Shown: positions 1 to 7,522 of the stretch, one piece after another | Layout of the letters: each line of letters opens with the position of its first letter | How positions within the stretch are numbered: the stretch's first letter is position 1 | Source: Bacteroidales bacterium | GTDB taxonomy: Bacteria > Bacteroidota > Bacteroidia > Bacteroidales > P3 | Direction of reading: 5' to 3' | Length of the DNA stretch: 9,072 nt | Assembly (NCBI GenBank): GCA_017545365.1 | Contig: JAFWOP010000113.1 | Coordinates: forward strand, 1-9,072 | The notes under the pieces: model-generated | Database searches by the model: none | What the model was told of the DNA's origin: nothing | What the model saw: the letters and a program-made list of their open reading frames with translations, nothing else | Program-made: the position numbers and the translations under genes

Positions 1-1
1 C

Positions 2-2884
2 AGCGCCACCTTCGCCCGTGGATGGGATGGCACCTTTGACAACAGCTACTACACCCAGTCCTTCGGCACCGCCCAGGGCAAGCAGGCGCACACCGTCTCG
101 GCAGGCGATAACGTCACCATCGAGGCCATCGCCCTCACCGGCACGGCGACCCAGTACACCGTCAGCGGCATCACCGCCTACAGCGGCGGAGGACTGCAGC
201 GCGGCGAGACCCTCTACTACGGCAGCGGCGACCAGCTCAGCCTCACCCTCACGACCAGCGCCCAGTGCGACCAGCCCGGCTACCAGTACGCCTACACCGC
301 CAGCGCAGGCACCCTCAGCGGCTCCACCCTCACCATGCCCGACCAGGACGTGACCATCAGCGTCAACACCGCCGCCCTCGCCCCCATCGACTGGGCAACC
401 GTGAACGAGGGCGACTCGGAAGACCCCTACATGATATACAACAAAGACCAGCTCCTGCTGCTCGCCCACCGCGTGAACGGCACCAACGGCGAGACCGCCG
501 TTGAAAACGGCTACCAGTACAAGTACTTCAAGCTCGGAGCCGACATCACGTTCACCCACCCCGACAACGAGGGCGACGACTACGACGAGAACTATGAGGC
601 CATAGGCACCTACATCGGCGGCACCATGCGCTACTTCAAAGGCAAGTTCGACGGCGCGAACCACACCGTCAGCGGCATCCGCATCCGCAAGACCGTCAGC
701 AGCACTGCCGACATCTACCAAGGCCTCTTCGGCTGTATAGACAGCGGTGCCGACATCTACGACGTCCACCTCACCGATGCCCGCATCACAGGCTACGAGA
801 ACGTCGGCGGCATCGTGGGCTACAACTTCGTAGGCAACATTATGCGCTGCTCCGTCACCGATTCCTATATCACCGCTACCGACAACAGGTACTACGGCAC
901 CATCTGCGGCAGCACCACCAACACCATCCGCCTCCGCAACAACTACTACCACGGCTGCACCGTGAACAGCACCGCCGTCACCTCCGGCATGGGCTGCAAT
1001 GGAGCCGACATCACCGCCAAAAACGGCGCCCTCCCTGCCTACGCCATCACCCTCGGCGCGAACATCACCACCCCCCCGGGAACCTTCGCCGGCCAGACGG
1101 AATGGCTCGCCACCCCCCCTGTTAACCCCCGACTGGCCCCCGAGAACGGATTCACCCTGGCAGGCAACCACTATTTCGCCTCCGGCTACGTATTCACCCC
1201 CGGCACAACCCTTGCCAGCGGCGCGGCGCAGGGATACACCCCCCGTGCAATCCTCGGCGACGTGCTGTTGGACCTCTACACCCCCACGGGTGACGCCCCC
1301 GACTACACCGGCACAGCCATAGCCCGCCTCACCATCACCGCCGACTGCGACGGCAAGACCCTCAAGGCCACCCTCCGCAGCGACGGCCAGCAGCACGATG
1401 TCAGCTACATGACAGCCGACGGCTCCACCCAGACCGCACAGGCCGTAGCCCTCGACGGCACGGAGAAGAGCCTCGCCGCAGGATGGTACTTCGTGGGGCA
1501 GCCCACCGTAGCCTTCGACCACACCCTCAACCTCGGCGGCGACGTCCACCTCATCCTCATCGACGGCAACACCATGAAAGTCCGCACCAAAACAAGAGAC
1601 GGTATCTCCGCCGATGGCCACAGCCTCCACATCTACGGCCAGACCGAAGGCACCGGCGCCCTCAACGCCCAGACCAATGGCAAAGCCGTCGTGATAAGCA
1701 TCACAAACGGCACCCTCGGCATTCACGGCGGTAACGTCAACGCCAACTACGAGAGTACACTCCACACCAAGAGTGCAATCCGCGTAGAAAGAGCCACCGC
1801 CGGCGATGCCCTCGTCATCGACCGCGGCACCCTCACCGCCAACAGCAACGGCAGTTGCGGCATCTACATCGAGGGCGGCGATGTCCGCATCAATGGCGGA
1901 CAAGTCACAGCCACCGGAGAAGAGTTAGGAATAGACATATCGGATTATGTGAATGAGGATGACGAATCACTTACCATCCCCGGCATTCTGACCCTCAGCG
2001 GCGGCACCCTCACCGCCTCCAGTTTCGATACGTGGAGCGGCGAGTCGTATGAGGGCACCCTCGCCGTCGCCTCCGGCCTTACCTACACCGACGGCACCAG
2101 CCTCTACGACTCCACCACTGAGACCGCCACCCTCGCCGCCCTCGGCGGCAAGACCCTCCAGCCCTGCCTCGCCCTGGCCGACGCCGCCGACAACACCGCC
2201 GCCATCACCGACCACGCAGGCCAGACCCTCGCCGTAGCCCTCAGCGGCCGCACCCTCTACAAGGACGGCTCCTGGAACACCCTCTGCCTGCCCTTCGCCG
2301 TTGACCTGACCGCCAGCGGCACCCTCAGCGGCGACAACGTGCAGGCCATGACGCTCGACACCGAGAACAGCAACCTGACCGACGGCACCCTGACGCTGAA
2401 CTTCGACGCCGCCACGACCATCCCCGCCGGCACGCCCTTCATCATCAAGTGGGACGAGAGCGGCACGGACATCAAGAACCCCGTATTCGAGGGCGTCACC
2501 GTCAGCAACGCCACGAATGACGCCACCGTCGCGGGCGTGCTCACCTTCACCGGCACCTACGCCCCCGTCACCATCCCCGCCGACGGCGACAACACCAAGC
2601 TCTACCTCGGCGCCGCCAACAAGCTCTACTATCCCAACGCCGCCATGACCATCGGCACCCACCGCGCCTACTTCCAGCTGGCCGACGGCATCACCGCCGG
2701 CGACATCGCCGGCACCCGATTATTCTTCGGCGACGACAATGCCACGAGGATCAGCGCTTCGCTAGTGAAGAGTGAAGAAGTGAAAAGTGAAAAGTGGTAT
2801 AGCCTTGACGGGCGCCGCCTCGACGGCAAGCCGACGGCTAAGGGTCTCTATATCCACGGAGGCAAGAAGGTCGCGATTAAGTGA
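2..2884 (+). CDS. Large modular secreted/surface protein, 5' end outside window
   Basis: The frame is open from base 2 to the TGA at 2882-2884, giving 960 residues with no start in the window; the first in-frame ATG (335) lies inside a domain and is not the true start. Numbering from the first visible residue: 1-120 resemble a bacterial-repeat/InlB-B-like domain ending LTMPDQDVTISVN. About 130-320 is a GLUG-like region (GKFDGANHTVSGI, GGIVGYNFVGNIMRCSV). About 440-680 is a glycine-rich, beta-helix or carbohydrate-binding-like stretch (GISADGHSLHIYGQ, GIYIEGGDVRINGGQV). About 750-900 is the WNTLCLPF ... GTPFIIKW ... AYFQL module frequent in Prevotella surface proteins. The end, WYSLDGRRLDGKPTAKGLYI..GGKKVAIK, resembles a type IX secretion-type sorting tail. 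Codons are strikingly biased to ACC, GCC, CTC and GGC, unlike the genes to the right. The likely role is a cell-surface adhesin or glycan-binding protein; no catalytic site is visible. Domain names are by eye; secretion is inferred. Confidence 0.85.
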   Translation, partial: SATFARGWDGTFDNSYYTQSFGTAQGKQAHTVSAGDNVTIEAIALTGTATQYTVSGITAYSGGGLQRGETLYYGSGDQLSLTLTTSAQCDQPGYQYAYTASAGTLSGSTLTMPDQDVTISVNTAALAPIDWATVNEGDSEDPYMIYNKDQLLLLAHRVNGTNGETAVENGYQYKYFKLGADITFTHPDNEGDDYDENYEAIGTYIGGTMRYFKGKFDGANHTVSGIRIRKTVSSTADIYQGLFGCIDSGADIYDVHLTDARITGYENVGGIVGYNFVGNIMRCSVTDSYITATDNRYYGTICGSTTNTIRLRNNYYHGCTVNSTAVTSGMGCNGADITAKNGALPAYAITLGANITTPPGTFAGQTEWLATPPVNPRLAPENGFTLAGNHYFASGYVFTPGTTLASGAAQGYTPRAILGDVLLDLYTPTGDAPDYTGTAIARLTITADCDGKTLKATLRSDGQQHDVSYMTADGSTQTAQAVALDGTEKSLAAGWYFVGQPTVAFDHTLNLGGDVHLILIDGNTMKVRTKTRDGISADGHSLHIYGQTEGTGALNAQTNGKAVVISITNGTLGIHGGNVNANYESTLHTKSAIRVERATAGDALVIDRGTLTANSNGSCGIYIEGGDVRINGGQVTATGEELGIDISDYVNEDDESLTIPGILTLSGGTLTASSFDTWSGESYEGTLAVASGLTYTDGTSLYDSTTETATLAALGGKTLQPCLALADAADNTAAITDHAGQTLAVALSGRTLYKDGSWNTLCLPFAVDLTASGTLSGDNVQAMTLDTENSNLTDGTLTLNFDAATTIPAGTPFIIKWDESGTDIKNPVFEGVTVSNATNDATVAGVLTFTGTYAPVTIPADGDNTKLYLGAANKLYYPNAAMTIGTHRAYFQLADGITAGDIAGTRLFFGDDNATRISASLVKSEEVKSEKWYSLDGRRLDGKPTAKGLYIHGGKKVAIK
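2764..2797 (+). repeat. In-frame heptamer repeat AGTGAAR before the C-terminal tail
   Basis: AGTGAAG occurs at 2764-2770 and 2771-2777. After one extra A, AGTGAAA occurs at 2779-2785 and 2786-2792, then AGTGG. It encodes the linker VKSEEVKSEKW between the last globular module and the sorting-like tail. Its purine-rich composition contrasts sharply with the C-rich gene around it. Confidence 0.8.
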
Positions 2885-2894
2885 GAATAAAGCA

Positions 2895-2930
2895 GAGCTC
2901 GCTCACGTTCGGAAGAACTCGAGCGAGCTC
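2895..2930. terminator. Strong hairpin just after the surface-protein gene; possible bidirectional terminator
   Basis: GAGCTCGCTC (2895-2904) is perfectly complementary to GAGCGAGCTC (2921-2930). Inside it, GTTC (2907-2910) pairs with GAAC (2915-2918) around a GGAA (GNRA-type) loop, across a 2x2 internal loop. It begins 11 bases after the stop codon at 2884. No clean T-run follows on the + strand; on the - strand the 3' side reads TGCTTTATTC, only weakly U-rich. Transcription stop or 3'-end protection for the two convergent genes is inferred from position and structure. A second small inverted repeat, GAGC-TTTA-GCTC, follows at 2931-2942. Confidence 0.4.
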
Positions 2931-3012
2931 GAGCTTTAGCTCAAGGTTGTCTTCGTCGCTGGAGGGGGTAGGGGATGAGGACTTTGTGGAAGGTGCCGGA
3001 GGCGGAAAGAAG

Positions 3013-3212
3013 GGGATAGATGTCGGGCAGCCCCAGGCAATGGCTGAACTCATGGGCAATGTTACCAAATCCGCACAACGAATTGTCCTTCAATAACTCA
3101 TTGGTAAAAGCTGACACGCACCATGCAGGAGCGTGAGCATACGCTGAATGAACTAAATTCGTTACTTCTGCTGGATTAAGCGCCCACTCGTAAGTGTATG
3201 CTTCATCGGCTG
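3013..3212 (-). pseudogene. Relic of an M6-type (immune inhibitor A-like) metalloprotease
   Basis: Right after the stop of the leucine-rich-repeat gene, a different minus-strand frame reads on through ADEAYTYEWALNPAEV to AFTNELLKDNSLCGFGN and then IAHEFSHCLGLPDIYP. The last part is the M6 peptidase zinc motif HExxHxxGxPDxY: H at 3052-3054, E at 3049-3051, second H at 3040-3042, D at 3022-3024. M6 proteins are secreted proteases of several hundred residues. Here only about 65 residues remain, with no start codon, signal peptide or plausible N-terminal domain. After IYP the similarity stops in a proline/serine-rich stretch that ends at a stop near 2941. I read it as a truncated remnant that cannot be an active enzyme. 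The family call rests on the motif; the fragment boundaries are approximate. Confidence 0.65.
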
Positions 3213-5231
3213 CTAAGGTTGTCTGATAATCATTTTCTTGCCGTTGCGGATATAGATGCCGGGAGTCTGCGGATTCTTCACCTTGCGGCCTTGCAGGTCG
3301 TAGTAGCAGTCGGAGGCCGTTGATGGGTGGCCAATGAAGAGGCTCTTGATGGAGCTTCCTTCCTTGGGCTCTGCGAGCCAGGCACGATGGGCTTCGCTGA
3401 GGAACGGACTGCCATTTTCGTCTTCTGAACGCCATGCGTATTCATTCTCATCTGCAGAGCCAGGTTTGCCGAAACGAAGTCTTTTGAAATATGCTTCGTA
3501 GGGGGCGGTGGTGATGGTCTCCACGTCGCTGCCAAAAAGCCAGTTGGTGCCAGTGTATGGCGTAGCCTCATCCACACTGGTCAGCGTAATGACGGTTGCG
3601 TTTGGGCCCTCATACTGCAAACCTACTGCAACGCCCTTTGGAATGATGCCGTCTGGCAAATAATAAGATATTGTCATCCTCTTATCATAGTCGAGTCCTG
3701 TGACGACGTAGATATATACACCGTCTGGTACCTTATAGTTGTTTTGCGAATCGTAAAAGTCGCCGTTGCACAAACCATCAAAGCCATACAAGGTGACTGT
3801 GGTGGTTAGCGGTTCGTCCTCGGTACCTTGAATGTTAAAGAAGTCCTTCCAGACGGGAGCGGCCTTGTAGGCTTCGAGTGAGCTCTTTGGAACGTAGAGC
3901 GTACAGGTCTCTGGGGATATGTTGCCCAAGGTCTCACCGTCGACATAGGGCGGCTCCACAGCCTTGACATACAGCTGATTTACCTGCCAATCGCCTTCAA
4001 AGGCATTGCCTGCGATCCACTTGATGCCCTTGCCTAGAATGACGGTCTCCAGCGTCTCGCTGCAATAGGCAACGTCTTCAGCGTAGATTTCCTCCACGTA
4101 GCCGCCGAAGGTTATCTTCTTGATGGGCAGGGCCCTGAAGGCACTATTGTTCTCGGGTGTCTTGTAGGGACGGCCCACGTAGACTTCCTCTATCGACTCT
4201 GGCGCTCCGTTGTAGCAGAGGTAGTTCCACTGCAGCAGGTTCGGCCCGTCCTCAAGCGTCACCTTACGCAGGTTGCTGCAGTAGTCGAACAGGCTGGCGC
4301 CCGTGTACTCCACGCTGGCGGGAATGCTGATCTCAGTGAGGTTGGTACAGCTCATGAAAACACTGTTGCCAATGTGTATCAGCGTAGAAGGAAGTGTGAT
4401 GGTCGACATGCCGCAGAAATTGAAAGCCCCGTCGTCGATATAGTCGATACCCTCGTTCAGGGTGACGGACTGCAACATCCAATTACCGTCGAAAGCCTGT
4501 CTTCCAATCCTCTTGACACCCTTCAGTACAACCTCCTCCAGCGTCTCGTTGCAATAGGCCACGTCTTCAGGGTAGATTTCCTCCACGTATTCGCCGAAGG
4601 TTATCTTCTTGATGGGCAGGGCCTTGAAGGCACTATTGTTATCGGGTGTCTTGTAGGGACGGCCCACGTACACCTCGTCGATAATGCCTAAATAGGTCCA
4701 GTTGTCGCAGAGGAAGTTCCACTGGAGCAGCTCCGGTCCGTCCTCGATAATCACTCTTTTCAGTCCACTGCAGTACTCGCAGACTCCCGCTCCGATGCTC
4801 TCCACGCTGGAAGGGAAGGTGATCTCCGTGAGGTTGGTACATCCTGAGAACACAATGTTTTCGATGGTTCTGACGGAGTGCGGAATAGAGACAGACGTCA
4901 GGTTCTCACTGCCATAGAATGCTCCCTCCATAATGCCTACCACGGGATAAGTCTCGCCACCGCCTTCCACTTCAGGCGTGTCGGGATTGTCTTCATCCGC
5001 CCATTGGATCGTTTCAGGTATCACCACGTCGCCGGAATAGCAGTCCCCGTCTTGCAGGATAATCAGCTCGTAGCCGAAATGCCAGCGGCTGCTCACCCAA
5101 GCTTCGCCGTCCTTGATCTGATACCACACACCATTGATGTTGTGTACGAAGGGGCAGGTCTCCATCTCTTCGTAAGCCCAGCCGACAGTTGCTGTTAGGG
5201 CAAGAAAAAGTGAAAGTAGAATTTTCTTCAT
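3213..5231 (-). CDS. Secreted BspA-like leucine-rich-repeat surface protein
   Basis: This 672-residue protein starts with a signal peptide, MKKILLSLFLALTATVGWA, probably cut near residue 19, with no lipobox. From about residue 95 to 470 it carries BspA/TpLRR-type (LRR_5) repeats such as EGAFYGSENLTSVSIPHSV, CTNLTEITFP and GAFNFCGMSTITLPSTLIHIG, closed by the cap TLYVPKSSLEAYKAAPVWKDF. Residues 475-635 form a separate beta-rich module (WLFGSDV ... YEAYFKRLRF). The end, YDLQGRKVKNPQTPGIYI then RNGKKMIIRQP, is a sorting-like tail. Residues about 131-293 and 295-457 are two copies of one unit. BspA-like proteins in this group often bind host matrix, other bacteria or mucus; the ligand here is unknown. 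It lies 66 bp after argC on the same strand; I found no TAnnTTTG promoter in that gap, so read-through from the arginine operon is possible. Confidence 0.88.
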   Translation of the reverse strand: MKKILLSLFLALTATVGWAYEEMETCPFVHNINGVWYQIKDGEAWVSSRWHFGYELIILQDGDCYSGDVVIPETIQWADEDNPDTPEVEGGGETYPVVGIMEGAFYGSENLTSVSIPHSVRTIENIVFSGCTNLTEITFPSSVESIGAGVCEYCSGLKRVIIEDGPELLQWNFLCDNWTYLGIIDEVYVGRPYKTPDNNSAFKALPIKKITFGEYVEEIYPEDVAYCNETLEEVVLKGVKRIGRQAFDGNWMLQSVTLNEGIDYIDDGAFNFCGMSTITLPSTLIHIGNSVFMSCTNLTEISIPASVEYTGASLFDYCSNLRKVTLEDGPNLLQWNYLCYNGAPESIEEVYVGRPYKTPENNSAFRALPIKKITFGGYVEEIYAEDVAYCSETLETVILGKGIKWIAGNAFEGDWQVNQLYVKAVEPPYVDGETLGNISPETCTLYVPKSSLEAYKAAPVWKDFFNIQGTEDEPLTTTVTLYGFDGLCNGDFYDSQNNYKVPDGVYIYVVTGLDYDKRMTISYYLPDGIIPKGVAVGLQYEGPNATVITLTSVDEATPYTGTNWLFGSDVETITTAPYEAYFKRLRFGKPGSADENEYAWRSEDENGSPFLSEAHRAWLAEPKEGSSIKSLFIGHPSTASDCYYDLQGRKVKNPQTPGIYIRNGKKMIIRQP
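4046..4187 (-). repeat. Intragenic repeat, copy 2 of the 489-bp unit (best-conserved part)
   Basis: This stretch matches 4535-4676 at an offset of 489 bases (163 codons) with only scattered substitutions. It encodes SETLETVIL ... VEEIYAEDVAYC ... LPIKKITFGGY ... VGRPYKTPENNSAF. Weaker similarity continues on both sides, where the offset shifts to 492 by a one-codon indel (VGRPYK/LLQWN region). Confidence 0.85.
4535..4676 (-). repeat. Intragenic repeat, copy 1 of the 489-bp unit (best-conserved part)
   Basis: Partner of 4046-4187. It encodes NETLEEVVL ... VEEIYPEDVAYC ... LPIKKITFGEY ... VGRPYKTPDNNSAF. High nucleotide identity in this core suggests a fairly recent tandem duplication or gene conversion inside the leucine-rich-repeat gene. 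Confidence 0.85.
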
Positions 5232-5297
5232 AATCTTTGTTATTTGTTGTTTTATTTTAGCACCGGCGAGATGAACACTCTACATGTTGGTGAACAG

Positions 5298-6263
5298 TTA
5301 GAAGGCTGAGGCTTTCAGACGCAGGCCGGCGGTCTCGTCGATGCCAAACATGAGGTTCATGTTCTGGACAGCCTGACCTACGGCACCCTTCAGCAGGTTG
5401 TCGATGGCAGTGGTGACGAGCAGTTTGCCGTCGAACGCATCGATGTGGACAAGGCATTTGTTGGTGTTCACCACCTGTTTAAGGTCTATTGGCTTGTCCG
5501 TGTAATGCGTGAAGGCTGCGTCGGCGTAGAAATCCTTGTAGGCCTGGATGACTTCGTCGGCGGGAGCCTTCGTGCGGATGACTTCCGTACAGAAGATGCC
5601 GCGGGCGAAATCGCCCCGATAGGGGATGAAGTCGATATCAACGTCCAAATGTCCCTGCACCTGTGCCAGCGACTGACGTATCTCGGCCAGGTGCTGGTGC
5701 GTGAATGGCTTGTAGATGCTCAGATTATTGTTGCGCCACGAGAAGTGGGTGGTGGCACCCGGTTTCTGGCCTGCGCCCGTGGAGCCGGTGATGGCGTTCA
5801 CCGAGACGTCGTACTTCAGCAGGTTCAGATTGGCGGCAGGAAGCAGACCGAGCTGGATGGCGGTGGCAAAACAGCCCGGGTTAGCCACATGCTGTGCCTT
5901 CATAATGTCAGCCTTGTTGATTTCGGGCAGGCCGTAGACATAGTCGTGGTTGCCCTTGATGCGGAAGTCCTGTGCCAGGTCTATAATCTTCACGTGACAG
6001 GGAATGGTGTGCTCCTTTAGGAACGCTTCGCTCTTGCCGTGGCCGAAGCAGAAAAACACGACGTCAACATCTGTGAATGGCATTTCGGCAGTAAAGCGCT
6101 CGTCGGTTTCCCCGATGAGACCTTCATGCACATCACTCAACAGATTCCCCGCGTTGCTCTCTGAATTGGCAAAGAGGATCTTCACCTCGGGGTGGTTCAG
6201 CAGCAGGCGGATCAGCTCGCCGCCCGTATAGCCTGCTGCGCCTAAGATTCCAACCTTTATCAT
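5298..6263 (-). CDS. argC: N-acetyl(succinyl)-gamma-glutamyl-phosphate reductase
   Basis: ArgC reduces acyl-glutamyl phosphate to the semialdehyde with NADPH in cytoplasmic arginine synthesis. I chose the ATG at 6261-6263 (MIKVGILGAAGYTGGELIRL), giving 321 residues, a normal ArgC length. A longer open frame to 6407 only overlaps argG and has no ArgC-like sequence. The NADP-binding GxxGYxG lies at residues 8-14. The catalytic cysteine is C131 in ANPGCFAT, and GSTGAGQKPG (160-169) and FTHQHLAEI (187-195) match the substrate and active-site regions. It follows argG by 25 bp (6264-6288), with a purine-rich AAAAAAAGAAGAA stretch just before the start serving as a weak ribosome site. In Bacteroides the substrate may be the N-succinyl rather than N-acetyl form; the sequence does not decide this. 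argD, its usual next neighbour, does not follow. Confidence 0.96.
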   Translation of the reverse strand: MIKVGILGAAGYTGGELIRLLLNHPEVKILFANSESNAGNLLSDVHEGLIGETDERFTAEMPFTDVDVVFFCFGHGKSEAFLKEHTIPCHVKIIDLAQDFRIKGNHDYVYGLPEINKADIMKAQHVANPGCFATAIQLGLLPAANLNLLKYDVSVNAITGSTGAGQKPGATTHFSWRNNNLSIYKPFTHQHLAEIRQSLAQVQGHLDVDIDFIPYRGDFARGIFCTEVIRTKAPADEVIQAYKDFYADAAFTHYTDKPIDLKQVVNTNKCLVHIDAFDGKLLVTTAIDNLLKGAVGQAVQNMNLMFGIDETAGLRLKASAF

Positions 6264-6288
6264 ATTCTTCTTTTTTTGCTGCTTAAAA

Positions 6289-7491
6289 TTATCTCTTCTC
6301 GTCTTTGTGAATGCCGTAATAGACACGCAGTGGTGTGCTGGATACCTTGATGAATCCCTTGGCCTCGTCGGCAGTCCATCCAGTTTGTGTCTCGCCATAC
6401 TCGCCAAGCTTGCTCTTGGTCAGGTCGTTGACGGAATCGATACCCACGGTCTCGAAGCCGTAGGGACGGAGCTTCAGGATAGCGGTACCAGTGACATTAC
6501 GCTGGCTGCTGGTCAGCATAGCCTCCATGTCGGGCATGACCGGCTCCAGATACTGGCTCTCGTGCAGGAACATGCCGTACCAGTTGGCCACCTGGTCCTT
6601 CCAGTATTGCTGCCACTTGCTCAACGTAGACTTCTCCAACAGGCGGTGAGCCTCGATGATGAGTTTTGGCGCAGCGGCCTCAAAGCCCACGCGGCCCTTG
6701 ATGCCGATGATGGTATCACCTACGTTAGCATCACGGCCAATAGCGTATGATGCACCAATCTCCTCAATCTTCTGGATGGCCTTGATGTGGTCGTCAAACT
6801 TCTCGCCATTCACAGCTACAATCTCGCCCTTCTCGAACTGGATCTTCAAAAGCGACTCCTTCTCAGGGTTGGTGACATGCTTCAGATAAGCCTCTTCGGG
6901 CAGGCCCTGCGTGGGGTCGAGCAGTTCGCCGCCACAGATGCTGGTGCCCCAGATACCTACATTATATGAATACTTCAGCTTTGTGAAATCGGCAAAAAAT
7001 CCGTGCTCGTTCAGGTAGTCCACTTCCTCCTTGCGCGTCAGTTTCTTGTCGCGTGTCAGCGTGATAATCTCCACACCGGGAGCCATCACGAGGAACGTCA
7101 TGTCGAAGCGGATCTGGTCGTTACCGGCACCTGTCGAACCGTGGGCGATGGCGTCGGCACCTATCTCCTTGGCGTAGCGTGCAATGGCAATGGCCTGGAA
7201 GATGCGCTCACTGCTGACGCTGATGGGATAGCAGTTGTTACGAAGGACATTGCCGAAGATCATGTACTTCAGCGACTTCTCGTAATACTCCTGCGTCACG
7301 TCGAGTGTCACGTATTTCACGGCGCCCAGCTTGTAGGCGTTCTCCTCGTTGGTCTTTAACTGTTCAGCCGAAAAGCCGCCGGTATTGGCGCAGGCTGCAT
7401 ATACGTCCCAGCCGTCCTGGGTTAGCTTCATTACGGTGTAGCTGGTGTCAAGGCCACCACTGAATGCTACTACTACTTTCTTCTTGCTCAT
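6289..7491 (-). CDS. argG: Argininosuccinate synthase
   Basis: ArgG joins citrulline and aspartate using ATP to make argininosuccinate, the penultimate step of arginine synthesis, in the cytoplasm. The 400-residue length is normal. The N-type ATP pyrophosphatase P-loop SGGLDTS lies at residues 11-17. AHGSTGAGNDQIRFD (116-130) is the conserved aspartate/citrulline-binding segment, and the IGRDANVGDTIIGIKGR and GIWGTSICGGELLDP regions fit the family. Start ATG 7489-7491 (MSKKKVVVAFSGG) puts the P-loop at its usual distance from the N-terminus. It sits third in the cluster, 65 bp after the GNAT gene and 25 bp before argC. The 65-bp gap carries a short palindrome and weak half ARG-box-like sequences, so an internal control point is possible but not shown. 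Confidence 0.97.
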   Translation of the reverse strand: MSKKKVVVAFSGGLDTSYTVMKLTQDGWDVYAACANTGGFSAEQLKTNEENAYKLGAVKYVTLDVTQEYYEKSLKYMIFGNVLRNNCYPISVSSERIFQAIAIARYAKEIGADAIAHGSTGAGNDQIRFDMTFLVMAPGVEIITLTRDKKLTRKEEVDYLNEHGFFADFTKLKYSYNVGIWGTSICGGELLDPTQGLPEEAYLKHVTNPEKESLLKIQFEKGEIVAVNGEKFDDHIKAIQKIEEIGASYAIGRDANVGDTIIGIKGRVGFEAAAPKLIIEAHRLLEKSTLSKWQQYWKDQVANWYGMFLHESQYLEPVMPDMEAMLTSSQRNVTGTAILKLRPYGFETVGIDSVNDLTKSKLGEYGETQTGWTADEAKGFIKVSSTPLRVYYGIHKDEKR

Positions 7492-7522
7492 ATTCTTAGT
7501 TTAATTCAATATTCTTAACTCT

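Noticed and set aside
18..353. Proline/serine/alanine-rich frame at the left edge, and similar frames at 999-1322, 1483-1734 and 2049-2237
   Set aside because: They are out-of-frame readings of GCC/ACC/CTC-rich codons in the true frame, which is open from base 2.
1967..2662. A 231-residue antisense open frame opposite the surface-protein gene
   Set aside because: It is a glycine/valine/alanine-rich shadow caused by the C-ending codons of the gene on the other strand and has no recognisable domain.
2877..3068. Short frame with an LELKLELARV segment read from the hairpin region
   Set aside because: It is low-complexity coding from palindromic AGCTCG units and overlaps the protease relic in another frame.
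4046..4676. Possible CRISPR or mobile-element repeat
   Set aside because: The two copies are in frame within a leucine-rich-repeat gene, at a 489-bp spacing, with no short spacers, terminal repeats or transposase.
6264..6407. N-terminal extension of argC by 48 residues
   Set aside because: It overlaps the end of argG, has no ArgC-like sequence, and the ATG at 6263 begins exactly at the NADP-binding strand.
7504..7516. Possible second ARG box before argG (half-site-like AATTCAATATTCTT)
   Set aside because: Only one half resembles the consensus; the second half is in the wrong orientation and A/T-rich sequence gives such matches by chance.
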